Source: Ischnura elegans
Lineage: Eukaryota; Arthropoda; Insecta; Odonata; Coenagrionidae
Assembly (NCBI RefSeq): GCF_921293095.1
Contig: NC_060254.1
Span: 111,872,917 to 111,936,916, forward strand
Length of the DNA stretch: 64,000 nt
Direction of reading: 5' to 3'
Shown here: positions 36,701 through 46,227 of the stretch, piece after piece
How the letters are laid out: the number at the start of each line of letters is the position of its first letter
Numbering within the stretch: position 1 is the first letter of the stretch
The notes under the pieces: model-generated
Database searches by the model: none
The model's input: the letters and a program-made list of their open reading frames with translations, nothing else
Told to the model about the DNA's origin: nothing
Made by a program: the position numbers and the translations under genes

Positions 36701-39700
36701 AAACTAAGAAAATCTTTTCTCTATGTCTATGATCCTTTGCATAACTTTATAAGCATAAGGGTTTATGTGACTATGATATCCACATAACAGAGACTATAAC
36801 TCTTTCTGAGGACAATCACTACTGTAATACATCATTGGGCAAATGGCAACAAGAAGAATCTTGACAAAAAATATATTTTTTTTAACCATGATTAGTAGGT
36901 GAAAGGAGTCATCAATGTAAAACATATTCTATCTAAATGGCAAAAGGTCGACATTTTAACGAAAAGTTTGCCAAAGGGACTTTATCAGGAACTTTCTGTT
37001 TCATTGGGTTTAAGTTATGCTTATGTGTCACAATGATTATTACGTCATAATAAATTGAGGTGTGTCATGAAGTGGCGTTTAAGCAACATGTTATTGACCC
37101 TCTTTTGTTTCTGGGATTGGGATGGTGTGTTTCTATGTCACAACATTTGTACTGATAAGATAGTATTGTGTAGGGATGATCAATAATATACAAAAATGAG
37201 CCAGTGACACTGCCCCATGGCAATAAATGTTTGCACTATTTGCCCAGGACATTGAGCTACCATTATCCCGAGTTATTTCTTTCATCTTCTCTCGTTATAC
37301 TTCACAAAGACTATGTACTACTACCCATATATGTAGTTGAAAATACATCTTAACGAAATGACATTATTGCATTCAATGTTCTTATTAACACATACCTTAC
37401 TCCCTTAATGTTGGCTTGATCATATGGGCGGATGTAATCAACACTACCACGCCTGATGACACAAATGTCAACATTGCTTCCAGAGCCCAAGTCATTAAAA
37501 ATACCGGCAGCAATAGCATTCCGAACCAGTTTTTTCCCCTCATCCTCCTAAAAAACAACATAGAATTCAATATAATAATTAGTAATGTATTCAAAGCATA
37601 TTTTTAAAACTGATGTAGGACAATGTTTTCCAACTACCACAAAACTCTGAATTATTCCCACAATGATAAACATTCATATGTAGGTGAATAACTGAAAGAT
37701 CAACACATTGAAACAAACACTTGGAATTTTCCACAATTACGAACTTATATCACAATTTACAATAATATTATTTTACACATACTTATTGAAAAAAATCCTA
37801 AGGGATATGAAAAATTCTTTAATCTCATTCTCTTAAGATTTTAGAAAATTTTGCATTAAAAACATGGATCTACAAAACATCAAATTTTGACCCGAGGCAA
37901 TACGTGAACCAAGGTAAATTATTTTTAATAATAAAACGTTATTGTACTTTTCCACACGATTTAATTAATACATGATATTATTATTATTATCGATTATTTT
38001 ATTTAATTGCAGTTAAAAACAGATACGAAGAAAGTGTAATAGATAAATTGTTAAGGAAGAAATACTCCCTCCGGGCACAGAAAATGATATACCATTCATC
38101 CATTCATAATGAGCATAAGAAACGCTGGTGCAAACTGAGTTATTATGGAAATATTTCACAGGCAACCGCAAACCTTTTTCCCAGAGAAGACTTTAAAATA
38201 GCATATTATAACACATCTAATTTAAGGGCGTTATTATGCAATACAAAAGATAAAATTGACTTAAATGATAGAAGTGGCATTTACAGACTCAAGTGCAGTG
38301 ACTGTGAGACCTATTACATAGGCCAGACTGGACGTTCGTTCCGAGTAAGAGCAGAGGAACATGGAAGGCATTTGAGAAACGGGGAATTAGAAAAATCGCA
38401 TTTTGCGAAACATCTATGGGAGAGTGACCACAGGAGCAATTTTGTTCCGGAAATTCTCCACCTTGAGGGAAAGGGAAGAAGGATGGACTGCTTGGAGGAG
38501 TTGGAGATAAGGAAGCATATAAAAAATGGAATTTTAGCAAATGAAAATATTTTTGTAAACTATTCCCCGCTCTTGGAGATTCCCCTGAAGCTGAGTGACG
38601 CTCCAACCCCAACGCAACCCTCCCCTACCAACGTAATAGCAACCAGATAAACAAGAATAAATTATTTTTTCTAATATTCCTTAAGGTATGACCCACCACC
38701 TGTAAAAATAAAATTCATGGCATTTTGCTTGCTTTGTCGTTAAAAAAAATTATGTACAAAAAAAACCATTTCACATCTCTGGTAGTCAGTGTTGGGTCTT
38801 CCTTCAAGTGTGATGAATTACTTGTGTTAATTGTTTCCTATGTCTAATCAAATATTTATAAAATTAATCTAGTACATTATAAGCGCAAAAATTATCACAT
38901 TTTTTATGTCTTTGAAACGGAGTGAGTGCAGTCCTCTTTCCTTCCTCATCGATGTGATGTTCCATGGAAACAAACCAAAATTGCAAAAATTGAGTGTTTG
39001 AAAGTTTAGACAATGCTTTATGGTAAGATGTACATAGTAGGGATGGTCAGATCGGATACCTGGGATCCAAATATCCGCGGATATTGCCCTTCATCGGATA
39101 CATCGGATCCAAACTCACGGAAGACATAGGATATGGATCCGAAATTTTAAATAATAGCTTCAGTGAATGCAACCCATTCCACCCATAAGGGTAGAAAGAG
39201 TTCCGATTCTATCTTCGAACGCACCGTCGCATGCGATTCTTGTCCTACTCATGAACCGTTTTGTTTGAAAGCTCTCGCAGAGGTAACATAGGAGAAATTC
39301 AGCCGTGGAAAATAAAAAAGGCAAAACACGACTGGCACATAGTGCGACTCTTCCCAAGAGATTGAACAATCATTGCGGGAATCTCAGTGTCAGGAATTTG
39401 AAAATGCATTTGGATCCGAAAGTATCCAATCCGAAAGATCCGGCTAAGAAAATCAAGGATCTGATCCGAATCCGAAAAAAATCATGGATCCATCCATCCC
39501 TAGTACACAGTACAAATTGCAATGCACTATGGAGTTAAGGAGAGCAGAAGATAATTATCAGTAGGGACGTAATATATGATGAAATTAAATTTATTAGAGG
39601 TCTGTCCTGGGACCCATCTTGTTCATAGTACTTTATTATTATAGTATTCTTGATCAATGACTCCCTCAAATTGCATTCTCTACGCTGATGATACAACCTT

Positions 39701-42700
39701 AATAAATGTTGCAAAAGTAGAAAGTGCAGAATATCGTCTACCACTAGCAAATGACTGGTTTAAATGGCTTTCAACTAAACAGAAAAAAAATCAGAGCCTA
39801 TCTGTAGCCTGAAGCCTGCCCCAGGAAATCTGAAGTCTACTTCGTTACTTGAGTTTTACCTTGATATTAAACTTAGTTGGACTTATCGTATCACAGAAAT
39901 AAACAAAAAGCTCTCTTTATTTTAAGACAGCTAAGCTTGATAATCCCTACTGATTTCATGCATTATATGTATGTATTTGTTCATTTTTTTACAGCCATTT
40001 AGACTATGGTCTGGAAATATGGGGGAATGCCCCTGACATAAAATCTGAATTTATGCTACTGAAAAAAGCCATCAGAATACTTACCAAATCCAGAAGATAT
40101 TGTATTCTTACGTTTAAGGAATACTGTCGTCTATTTATGAAATTGAAAATTTTAACTGTTTACAGGTTGTATGTGTACAAAGTTCTGATATATGTGAAAG
40201 AAAATCTCGATTTCTTCCCTAAAAGATGTGAAACTCATAATTATAGCACAAGAAATTAGAACTTCTTATCCTTAAACCAGTGTAGGTTAACCAAAACCAA
40301 ATTTTCCCTTCGTAAGCAAGTACATATATGGTTATTTAACCACGTACCTATTACGGCCAGAAAGACCAGTTTGTCTAATTTAAGAGGGTAACTCACACAT
40401 GGCTTGTCTCTCATCCATTATATTCTGTTGATGAAGTTTTTACCAATAACACTGATGATATAGTATATTCTCTGCATTTCTAAAATACAACTCACCAATA
40501 CATAATAATCATAATAATAACAATGGGAGCACACTAACACACGTTTTTCTCCACCCTTCCTTCCATACCCTTCCCTTCTGATGCAAATGACCTCGGCTCT
40601 CAGTCGCAAACTCCAAATACCATACCATATTGTGGCGAACCTCAGTATTTATAGAAGTCTGGTGTCTAAAAGGACAGTTTCAATTAAATACACTGCGAAC
40701 TCAGGGTAGATGAGTTTGTTTGCGCACATTCTGCAAATGGGATTATAGAAATAAAAAGTTGATTTACAAACAAAAAATAAATGAAATCACGTTTAGCTGC
40801 ACAATAATAAGGTAAAGATGCATCGGAAACAAGCGATTTCTATGTTTTTTATCGTTTACAGCAATAAGCATGGTGGAATAAAGCTGCAATCATTGCAGGG
40901 GGTTTGAGTAATACGAATGAGGACTTAATGCAGAGGAATATGTACCTGCCTGAAATGTTTTCCCTTTTCTTTGTGAAAAGAGATTTAGACACAAATAAAT
41001 AACGATTACTGTGGATAACAAAATTAATACTTGCAATACAAATTTTATAACAGCAGTGGAGTTTATGCATTAAAGTGGATAGGAAAAATATCTTACTGCC
41101 ATTATGCTTCATTGAAAAATTATTCCCACAGTTAGATTCGAACCATCACATTTATACAACCCCAGAGGATATCCCATTGCTTTACCACCATGCCAACTCC
41201 CTCACTGATTTTGAATGAGTCTCGTTATGTGTTTTCTTAAGTCGTTCACAGGAACAAAACAGTATTCTAGTTTCACCAAATCACACTGAATTTCATTTAG
41301 TGATACTAGATTTGTGTGGCATTATTTGTGGTGGCATTGTGGCAGATACTTTACATATTTTACGTTCGTTAACTCTCATCATAAGGCTACTGTGTTAACC
41401 CCTTGCGCTGTAATCCGAGTCTAGTTCGTCATCGCATTTTTATAATTTTAGCACTACTTAGAGGAAAAATATAATTACTTTTAATGCTTAGCAATGTCAA
41501 AAAATACATAGTATACATAAATAATCCATATTTCATGAAACATGATGCATTGGAAGGATCAAAATGATTTTATTCGAGTAGCGATAGCTGTGTTCTCCAT
41601 GTTTAATAATCACATTTTCACTCAAGGTTCAACATTGATTAAAAATTACAAAATATCATTTCACCACCATTTAAAAGAGAACCACAGAAAAAAATAAATA
41701 AAGAATAGGAGCATGATAATCGGAAAATTAATCGATGTGGAAGAAGAAGAAACAAAATATTTTTGGTGCAAAACTAAGGATGATAATAGCAGTGAATTTC
41801 TCTGAGGATTGGAAGTGGTGTCACTCAATTTGTGAAGAAACTTTTGTAAATCAGTGTACCTCAAAGATGATGCACTAACTTTAAAACCTTAACAATTGCA
41901 CACAAGCACTGGTCTATTACAACACTTCTACTGACCCAGGTTTTGGCACATAATGCCTCACCCTTGAAAATGGCATTACATTCGAGCAGAAAAATTGTAA
42001 GTAGATATAGAGAAGTGTGGTAATAGGCCAGTGCTTTCATGGTGCTGAAAGAGAATGCCTCAAGTTTACTAGGGATTCTGCTCAAAAATAAGATGAACGG
42101 GGGAAAAAAAGTCTTGATTATTTGCAGAAGATTTCAATGTAAAAACTATTGCTAGGAAAGAAAATGTTATCTATGATCTTTGAATGTATTTTTCATATAC
42201 ACCCATGTCTCGTACAGCGCAAGGGATGCGTTCCTTGGGGTCTTTGCGCTATACGAATTTGCGTTATACGAGAGCGTTTTAACATTGGGAAGATAGGGAT
42301 GCGTTCCTGGTAGCATAGGTCTTGGGTATTGAATTTCCTCTAAAACATATATATTCCCATAAATAGCCTCAGAAAACATTATTTATACAAATATTTATAG
42401 TTTAAAACATCTTTAAAGATAGTATGCATGCATTTGAAGACTTTTATTCACGTTAAAAAAAATTCTTACGAGCTTTTGAAATTCCCTCCTGTCGTGCGGG
42501 TGGGCTAACATCTGCTATATCAGGGGTTCGTAATGCATTGCCGGCAGTTGACGATTTTTCAAACCAGTCTAAAAACAACTATTGTGTCACCCAGGCCCTT
42601 TTGTCGCTCATCGAAATGACAGGAAAATGCTACTTTGAATGCCATTTCATAGCTAGCAGAGTTTATGAATGATAAATCATTTTAATTTGAAGTCCTCCGA

Positions 42701-45700
42701 GTCATTAGCAGCTACATGAAACAGTCTTTAAATGCCTTGAAACCTGACCCAGGTTTTCCTTCCCTGAAAATGAATGAACGAGAATGCATTCATTTCCAAA
42801 AGAATATCGTCTCGTCAACATTAAAAACTAGTTGAGGGGGAAAGGAGCCACTTTCAATCACCGCTTGGAGTTCATCAGAAAATGTTGTGGTGACTACGCT
42901 ATCAACACTTGCAGATTCACCTGATATCGCCGCACTGAAAATACCTGCTTGCCGTTTAAATTCTGGAACCAACCGGAGCTTTCACTAAATGTCTCGGAGC
43001 GATTACCACTCTCGTCTTTTTGTACTGATTCATTATGAACTTTCCGTAGTGTAGACCGCTTGGTTGAAGTTGGTGCGGCTGAGGTCACTGATGTTTTAAC
43101 TTCGTCTTTATTCAGAATAAGGCATCGTGCGTTTAAACTTCCGCGCATTATCGCTTTGACGTTCTCCATTTTCAAAGCAATTGACCTATATCAATTTCTC
43201 TTCTAGGTTTATGGTTTTTCTTAATAAATTCTTGATTTTTCTACCCGCATTTTTGGTTTTTACTCTGCATGGCTCTATCGAAATCACCTTCTACTGCTGA
43301 ACTGTGTTCTTGAGACGCAGAGGGCCTACGACTGCGGGGAGGGAACGAAGCTATTGTGTTTGAGACTCTATAGGGGACCCTCTTATATGTTGGTGCTCTT
43401 CATGCGCAACTCGGCCACCGCTCCATTTCTCCCCCATGAATACCGATGACCTTGAAGGCTGTAGCGTAGACCCTCTACCTGGAAGTCAATCGCCCCGATA
43501 ACCTATGACGGCAAAAATTTCGTCTCAACCAGTATTGCTAAAAAAAAACTCATTTCCACTAGCCCCACGCTTAATTTATGATCTAAATTAACTCATTCTG
43601 TTAAGGAGACGAGATAAATTACTTCGGTAGGCCGACTATCTGGACCCAATGACGAATAATGCTTTTGGCCATTGCACAGCAATAGATTTCGATTAATACA
43701 TAAACAAATTAGAAGATTTGAAGCAAGCAATACTATTAATATGCGTAAAATGATAGCAATTTCGTGTGTACTTAGCGCAAGTTCACGTTTTATCATGAAA
43801 GCGTTTAAGATTTTTGATTAGGCTACACTGCGTTGCAATGTTTCCCCGAGGAACGAATTTGCGCTATATCGAAATTGCGCTAATCGAAATTGCGCTATAC
43901 GAGACATGGGTGTAGAACCATTACTGCCACAGTCTCACATGTGGTCACAGCTCAAGAAGCAGTAATTCCGTAGCACTGGGGCATGTTTACTGAGCGACCA
44001 TCAAGGTCAAGTGGAAGGGAGTAGTGGAAGCGAAGGCATAGGGAGTAAAGATGCAAGTGCTTGCCTGCATACACCGTTTGCTAGAGTATGTGGAGCACTG
44101 GAAAAATGAGAACAATTGCCACAAAAAGATCAAGGTCAGGTAAAAAAAAATATCTCCATGAAGCGATCTGAAAAAGACTCTTGTGCATAAATTAAAATAC
44201 GTGCATTATTTGATTCCCTTAAATTATAAACATGATGAGAAATTAAACAGAAAGTTTGGATTAAATATGTTTCCCAACTGTTCATGCCACCTTTCCCCAT
44301 CATTACCCCAGATACTTAATGGGGACTGGACTGTAAATAACACTTTTGCAAGGTTTTGCCTTGACATTTTTAATGCATTTGATGGAACTAATTGCATAGG
44401 AACTAACAGTCAAAAATTCACCTAGCTACAACTGCTGTCTATGAAGTTATTTAACTTAGTTTGTAGAACAAGATCAAACACAACAAACATAGACATGTGG
44501 TCTCTAAAATGTCATGTAATGCAATTACAAAACCAATTCTCTTGAAAAATTCACCTTGAACACCTGTAATATTGAAATTGTTCGTCCTATAGTCAACTTC
44601 AGTGGTTTATAGGTAACATCTATCCATAAATTAATGCAAAAAACATTCTTGCCCGTAAACTGAGAGTCCTCTTTGAGCCGCAGAACATTAATTTTCAAAA
44701 CAGAAAAACCTATTGTAATAATAAGGACTTAACAATCTCCTACAATTCCTTAAATATAACCGCAAGATATAGGTATCCATTTATTCATTAAAAGTTTGAG
44801 GAATACTTTTTAAATTTACCAACATGCGAAAATGGGTAATTATTATGTCTGCAGCACTCAATCCACTGATAATTTCTACTCACAGTCATGTTCGGCTTCC
44901 AATGGGACTCAAAAACAGCCATGGCAGCCAGAGATCCAGAACCCATAGTAGCATACGGCAATTTATCGGTTGAACCATGAGGGTAAATGCAGTACAAGTG
45001 TGGGCCGGTGAGGTCTACACCGCCAAGAACAAGGGCGGCACCAATGAACCCCTAAAGATGACAAGGATGTAAAAATTTCCGTACATAGAGAGATGATAAT
45101 TCCCTTACAGCAACTGGGTCACGGGATTACTGAGAGGTAACACTTGAAGATGACTGACCTGATACCTAAAGAGCATCTGCTTCAACATTCGGTTCGCAGT
45201 AGCAACAGGTACAGTCCTGCCAGTGTTGAGACGATGAAGCTCCAGTTGAGATGCAATCATTTGTGTTGTCATTTCAGTGTCAGCGGCAGTGCCAGCACCG
45301 CAGCAACTATTGGTAGGACAGAAATAACTGCAATTAGTAGTTTCCTATCAATATTCAAAATAACATAATTACAGAACCGGAACATCCCATTCAACTAGGA
45401 AAACATCGATGAATTGATTATTGGCAGTGCCTTTACTTTCCAGATATATTAAGAACTCACTACATATTCTCTGACAAATAATGTATCTTAGAACAGTTTT
45501 TGTCAGACACAATGGTGTCTTCAGTCGCTCGAGTATCGGCTCCAAGAATGACACCATCTTTGTATATTATTCCTACTATGGTTGTACCGGTTTTGGTGTA
45601 CTTGGGAAGAGGAAATCCTTTTTGCACCAGAAATGCATTCCTGAAACATGAATGACAGGGCAACTTTAAACGTACGTAGAGGCCACGCGAGAAGAGAACT

Positions 45701-45825
45701 AATAAATATTAATAGATTTCCTCATTTGCAAAGAAATTATTCCAATGAGCAAAAAAGACAAACCTTCTGCAATTTTCGAAGGAAAATCCTGGCTCACAAT
45801 TCTCAGGCAATAGTACAGACGCCAT
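24625..45825 (-). CDS. PSMB7: proteasome 20S subunit beta type-7 (beta2), six exons
   Basis: Exons: 45825-45764, 45640-45461, 45306-45159, 45051-44884, 37547-37396 and 24754-24625; all introns are GT-AG and phases join exactly into 840 nt, 279 aa (human beta2 is 277). The protein is the trypsin-like catalytic beta2 subunit of the 20S core. The propeptide (starting [10 protein letters not shown]) ends at Gly39; Thr40 (KTG|TTIVG) is the N-terminal nucleophile after autocleavage. Asp56 and Lys72 correspond to mature Asp17 and Lys33; Gly84 is the S1-pocket Gly45. Later landmarks: [56 protein letters not shown]. No frame damage, so it should be functional. Introns 4 and 5 (7336 and 12641 bp) are filled with transposons, while introns 1-3 are about 105-155 bp. 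It shares a 402-bp 5' region with MRPS25. Confidence 0.95.
25150..25634. repeat. older Tigger-like repeat, left part (split by pogo insertion)
   Basis: Reverse-complement relative of 49300-49510: shared GGAATGCTTCCCGGACTCA, GAAAGCTTTCTTCGCCAGTT, and GGAAATAATAAGC just before the insertion point. Continues on the other side of the pogo element at 28565-28700. Within PSMB7 intron 5. Confidence 0.6.
25637..28562 (-). mobile_element. pogo-superfamily transposon, nearly full length (2926 bp)
   Basis: Ends CCGTATATCTCCGAATATAG and, reversed, CTGTATATCTCCGATTATAG, both followed by TCCC-rich tracts; TA flanks at 25635-25636 and 28563-28564. Contains a damaged pogo-type transposase on the minus strand. 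The relative at about 49280-49310 reads through the insertion site with one TA, proving the boundaries. The right end also carries an inner inverted copy of the terminus at about 28488-28527. Confidence 0.85.
26326..27854 (-). pseudogene. pogo-type DDE transposase, one stop and one frameshift
   Basis: The likely start is the Met at 27650 (MDQVERRG). A helix-turn-helix follows, [18 protein letters not shown], of the Brinker/pogo kind. The frame meets TGA at 27363-27365 (after FVRKC) and continues in the same frame through a second HTH-like segment ([20 protein letters not shown]). DDE_1 landmarks: first Asp in [10 protein letters not shown], second in [10 protein letters not shown], third in [12 protein letters not shown]. 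Near 26710 a frameshift is needed to go from IELAKGKQ to [18 protein letters not shown]. The C-terminus is acidic ([20 protein letters not shown]). All three acidic residues are retained, so the copy is young but dead as written. Closest named relatives are POGK-like and Tigger transposases. Confidence 0.8.
28565..28700. repeat. older Tigger-like repeat, right part
   Basis: Continuation of 25150-25634 beyond the pogo insertion. Matches the reverse complement of 49178-49275 (ATTTCATTTTTTATAAA, GCGAGAGTGAAAATCATG, GGGAGTCTGCTG). Confidence 0.6.
28890..29513. mobile_element. palindromic retroposon with 15-bp duplication
   Basis: Arms 28890-29177 and 29191-29474 are almost perfect reverse complements around a 13-nt loop (GAAAGGTGGGCAA); differences are mainly in a G/C run. 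A short tail (GAGTAAGTTCCACTCAGTAA, CGCCTCAAACCATC) completes it. AACTTCAAATATGCC flanks both sides (28875-28889, 29514-29528). A target duplication this long points to retrotransposition rather than cut-and-paste. Tail and arm ends resemble the Penelope copy at 21765-24344. Located in PSMB7 intron 5, so it would be transcribed as a long hairpin. Confidence 0.7.
29389..29422 (+). ncRNA. hammerhead-ribozyme-like motif in palindrome arm
   Basis: CTTGAGAAT, stem GACGC/GTGTC with loop GGA (5 bp), GAAAC, CGTG, GTC. The order matches a hammerhead core with a minimal stem III (AC/GT) and GTC cleavage triplet; CTTGAGA replaces CTGATGA. Its mirror copy lies in the left arm on the minus strand. TGTGGAAAAACAAAG follows, as in the related copies. 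Confidence 0.4.
29529..30102. other. PSMB7 intron 5, nothing assigned
   Basis: No terminal repeats or coding motifs recognised between the palindrome and the next DNA element. Confidence 0.4.
30105..31550. mobile_element. Tigger-type non-autonomous element (1446 bp)
   Basis: Ends CAGGCATCCCCCGAGTTACG at both sides in inverted orientation, subterminal TTTACGTAAGTCGA repeats, TA duplications at 30103-30104 and 31551-31552. No transposase inside. In PSMB7 intron 5. Confidence 0.8.
31553..32110. other. PSMB7 intron 5, nothing assigned
   Basis: Low-complexity AT-rich sequence without a supported feature. Confidence 0.35.
32115..32295 (+). repeat. dispersed repeat, uninterrupted relative of 38960-39600
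   Basis: GGACAATGCTTTATAGTAAG, TGTAGTACAAATTGCAATAC and GGAGCAGAAGATAATTATCG reproduce, in order, the sequence on both sides of the hAT MITE at 39038-39502. This copy has no insertion. Confidence 0.7.
32488..32857. mobile_element. Tigger-type left end, partner end not found
   Basis: Starts CAGTAAACCCTCGATTATAC after a TA (32486-32487), with internal TTTGATTATACGAA and TTCGTTTATACAAAC repeats typical of Tigger subterminal regions. Interrupted at 32858 by the element at 32860-34922. The decayed Tigger C-terminus at 35583-35893 may belong to the same copy. Confidence 0.55.
32860..34922. mobile_element. DNA element with CAGT...ATCC.GATTTAA ends (2063 bp)
   Basis: Left CAGTCGGATCCGGATTTAAC and right (reversed) CAGTAGAATCCTGATTTAAT, then shared TTTTTCCGCATTTAG(C/T)GTTT blocks. 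TA flanks at 32858-32859 and 34923-34924. Pogo/Tigger-like by terminus and target. Internal frames (33249, 33265 minus) have no known motif. Confidence 0.65.
35583..35893 (+). pseudogene. Tigger transposase C-terminal relic
   Basis: After an acceptor-like TTATACCTTCAG the frame reads [20 protein letters not shown], a polar acidic linker ([20 protein letters not shown]), and EVYAALKT[14 protein letters not shown]. Tigger/CENP-B-type transposases end with an acidic region followed by 'EALxALxxLRRYF'; the match is good with one stop inside. Probably the tail of the element whose left end is at 32488. Confidence 0.45.
35895..37395. other. PSMB7 intron 5, nothing assigned
   Basis: C-rich patch at 36120-36480 opens frames on both strands, with no recognisable protein. 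An A12/T9 stretch occurs at about 35957. Confidence 0.35.
37396..37547 (-). CDS. PSMB7: PSMB7 coding exon 5
   Basis: An isolated 152-nt exon between two very long introns. Acceptor TTTTTTAG precedes GAGGATGAGG; donor is AAG|GTATGTG. Encodes [20 protein letters not shown] through ANIKGVR, the segment that leads to the beta2 C-terminus. Enters in phase 0 after the MT of exon 4 and leaves 2 nt (AG) that complete an Arg codon with exon 6. Confidence 0.93.
38012..38650 (+). CDS. Penelope-like element ORF, GIY-YIG endonuclease part
   Basis: Opens after an acceptor-like TTTAATTGCAG and runs 200+ codons without a stop, to TAA at 38648-38650. N-terminal part ([20 protein letters not shown]...) is the RT-thumb/linker region. 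The GIY-YIG domain begins [20 protein letters not shown] with the family's Cys-x2-Cys insert, then [32 protein letters not shown] and the catalytic Glu region [12 protein letters not shown]; the tail is proline-rich. Penelope-like elements use this endonuclease for nicking the target. The reverse transcriptase is missing upstream, so the copy is 5'-truncated although the frame is intact. In PSMB7 intron 4, opposite strand. Confidence 0.75.
   Translation, partial: VKNRYEESVIDKLLRKKYSLRAQKMIYHSSIHNEHKKRWCKLSYYGNISQATANLFPREDFKIAYYNTSNLRALLCNTKDKIDLNDRSGIYRLKCSDCETYYIGQTGRSFRVRAEEHGRHLRNGELEKSHFAKHLWESDHRSNFVPEILHLEGKGRRMDCLEELEIRKHIKNGILANENIFVNYSPLLEIPLKLSDAPTPTQPSPTNVIATR
38940..39598 (+). 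repeat. dispersed repeat interrupted by hAT MITE
   Basis: Segments 38955-39037 and 39511-39598 are contiguous in the relative at 32115-32295. Continues directly into the LINE relic at 39600. Confidence 0.65.
39038..39502. mobile_element. hAT-type MITE (465 bp), 8-bp duplication
   Basis: Ends TAGGGATGGTCAGATCGGAT and (reversed) TAGGGATGGATGGATCC. Flanks GTACATAG (39030-39037) and GTACACAG (39503-39510) agree at 7 of 8 positions; an 8-bp duplication and (C/T)AGGG(A/T)TG ends are hAT features. Internally rich in GGATCC/ATCCGA repeats. Empty site at about 32200. Confidence 0.8.
39600..40390 (+). pseudogene. non-LTR retrotransposon reverse transcriptase relic
   Basis: Starts at [10 protein letters not shown] (RT block before the catalytic box), then [14 protein letters not shown] (the YADD box, after a frameshift), a degraded stretch, [49 protein letters not shown] and [11 protein letters not shown]. 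This order is the 3' half of a LINE ORF2. Multiple frameshifts and stops; upstream RT and endonuclease absent. In PSMB7 intron 4. Confidence 0.7.
40391..41120. other. PSMB7 intron 4, nothing assigned
   Basis: AT-rich; no supported feature. Confidence 0.35.
41127..41200 (-). repeat. possible tRNA-derived (SINE-like) segment
   Basis: On the minus strand GGCATGGTGGTAAAGCAATG resembles a Pol III A box and GGTTCGAATCT a B box, about 40 nt apart, ending CTGTGGGAATAATT. The cloverleaf is not convincing, so a decayed SINE is more likely than a tRNA gene. Confidence 0.3.
42200..43912 (-). mobile_element. Tigger-type element with internal deletion (1713 bp)
   Basis: Ends CACCCATGTCTCGTACAGCG and (reversed) CACCCATGTCTCGTATAGCG, followed by repeated TTGCG(C/T)TATACGA boxes. 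TA flanks at 42198-42199 and 43913-43914. Carries the first part of a Tigger transposase on the minus strand. In PSMB7 intron 4. Confidence 0.8.
42790..43175 (-). pseudogene. Tigger (TIGD1-like) transposase, N-terminal half relic
   Basis: Minus-strand frames give [16 protein letters not shown], then (frame-shifted) [40 protein letters not shown] and [10 protein letters not shown]. This is the segment of DDE_1 transposases between the CENP-B DNA-binding domain and the first catalytic Asp (NVDET). The helix-turn-helix part is eroded and everything after FWK, including the other two acidic residues, is deleted. Confidence 0.65.
43915..44883. other. PSMB7 intron 4, nothing assigned
   Basis: CATTACCCCAGATACTTAAT near 44302 resembles the Tigger-like terminus at about 49590-49629 and is probably a small fragment of that family. 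Otherwise no supported feature. Confidence 0.35.
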
Positions 45826-46227
45826 GTTTCTTTTTCCCGTTGACAAGTCATGAATCGAATGCTGCCAGCTATCGCTACTCAATCGATATCAACTTCGAGA
45901 TATCGCTCTGTCGTTAATTCCGACCAATTCCGACCTTCCCGACGGTTCCGTCCGACCGTTCCGATTGCTTCCGATATAATGTATTCTCCATGATTCCGAC
46001 CCGGTGTATCCCAAAGATTCCAAGCAAGTGTCATGTGTTCATAATAGGATAGACTCCGGCTGCATTGTTTTCACGATGAATGTATATTAATGTTAATGTT
46101 GTATACAATAGTTATTTGTGTAGTGCCTCTATTGAAGAACATCGATATTAGTATTAGTTTGGAGTGCATTTTACACTCAATTTCATAGCAGTGGACTCAT
46201 TGCAGTGGATTTTTATAACCGTGCAAA
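45826..46227. promoter_or_regulatory. divergent promoter shared by PSMB7 and MRPS25
   Basis: 402 bp separate the two start codons, so both transcripts must start within it. A cluster of TTCCGA/TTCCGT motifs (about seven between 45917 and 46000) reads as GGAA-core sites on the other strand, as in ETS-type housekeeping promoters. ATCGATATC at about 45883 is close to the DRE (TATCGATA) of Drosophila housekeeping promoters. No TATA box at a fitting distance. Motif calls are by eye. Confidence 0.55.

Noticed and set aside
41398-41440. TTAACCCCTTGCGCTG as a complete piggyBac MITE
   Set aside because: No matching inverse end in the following kilobases; only a solo end can be claimed.
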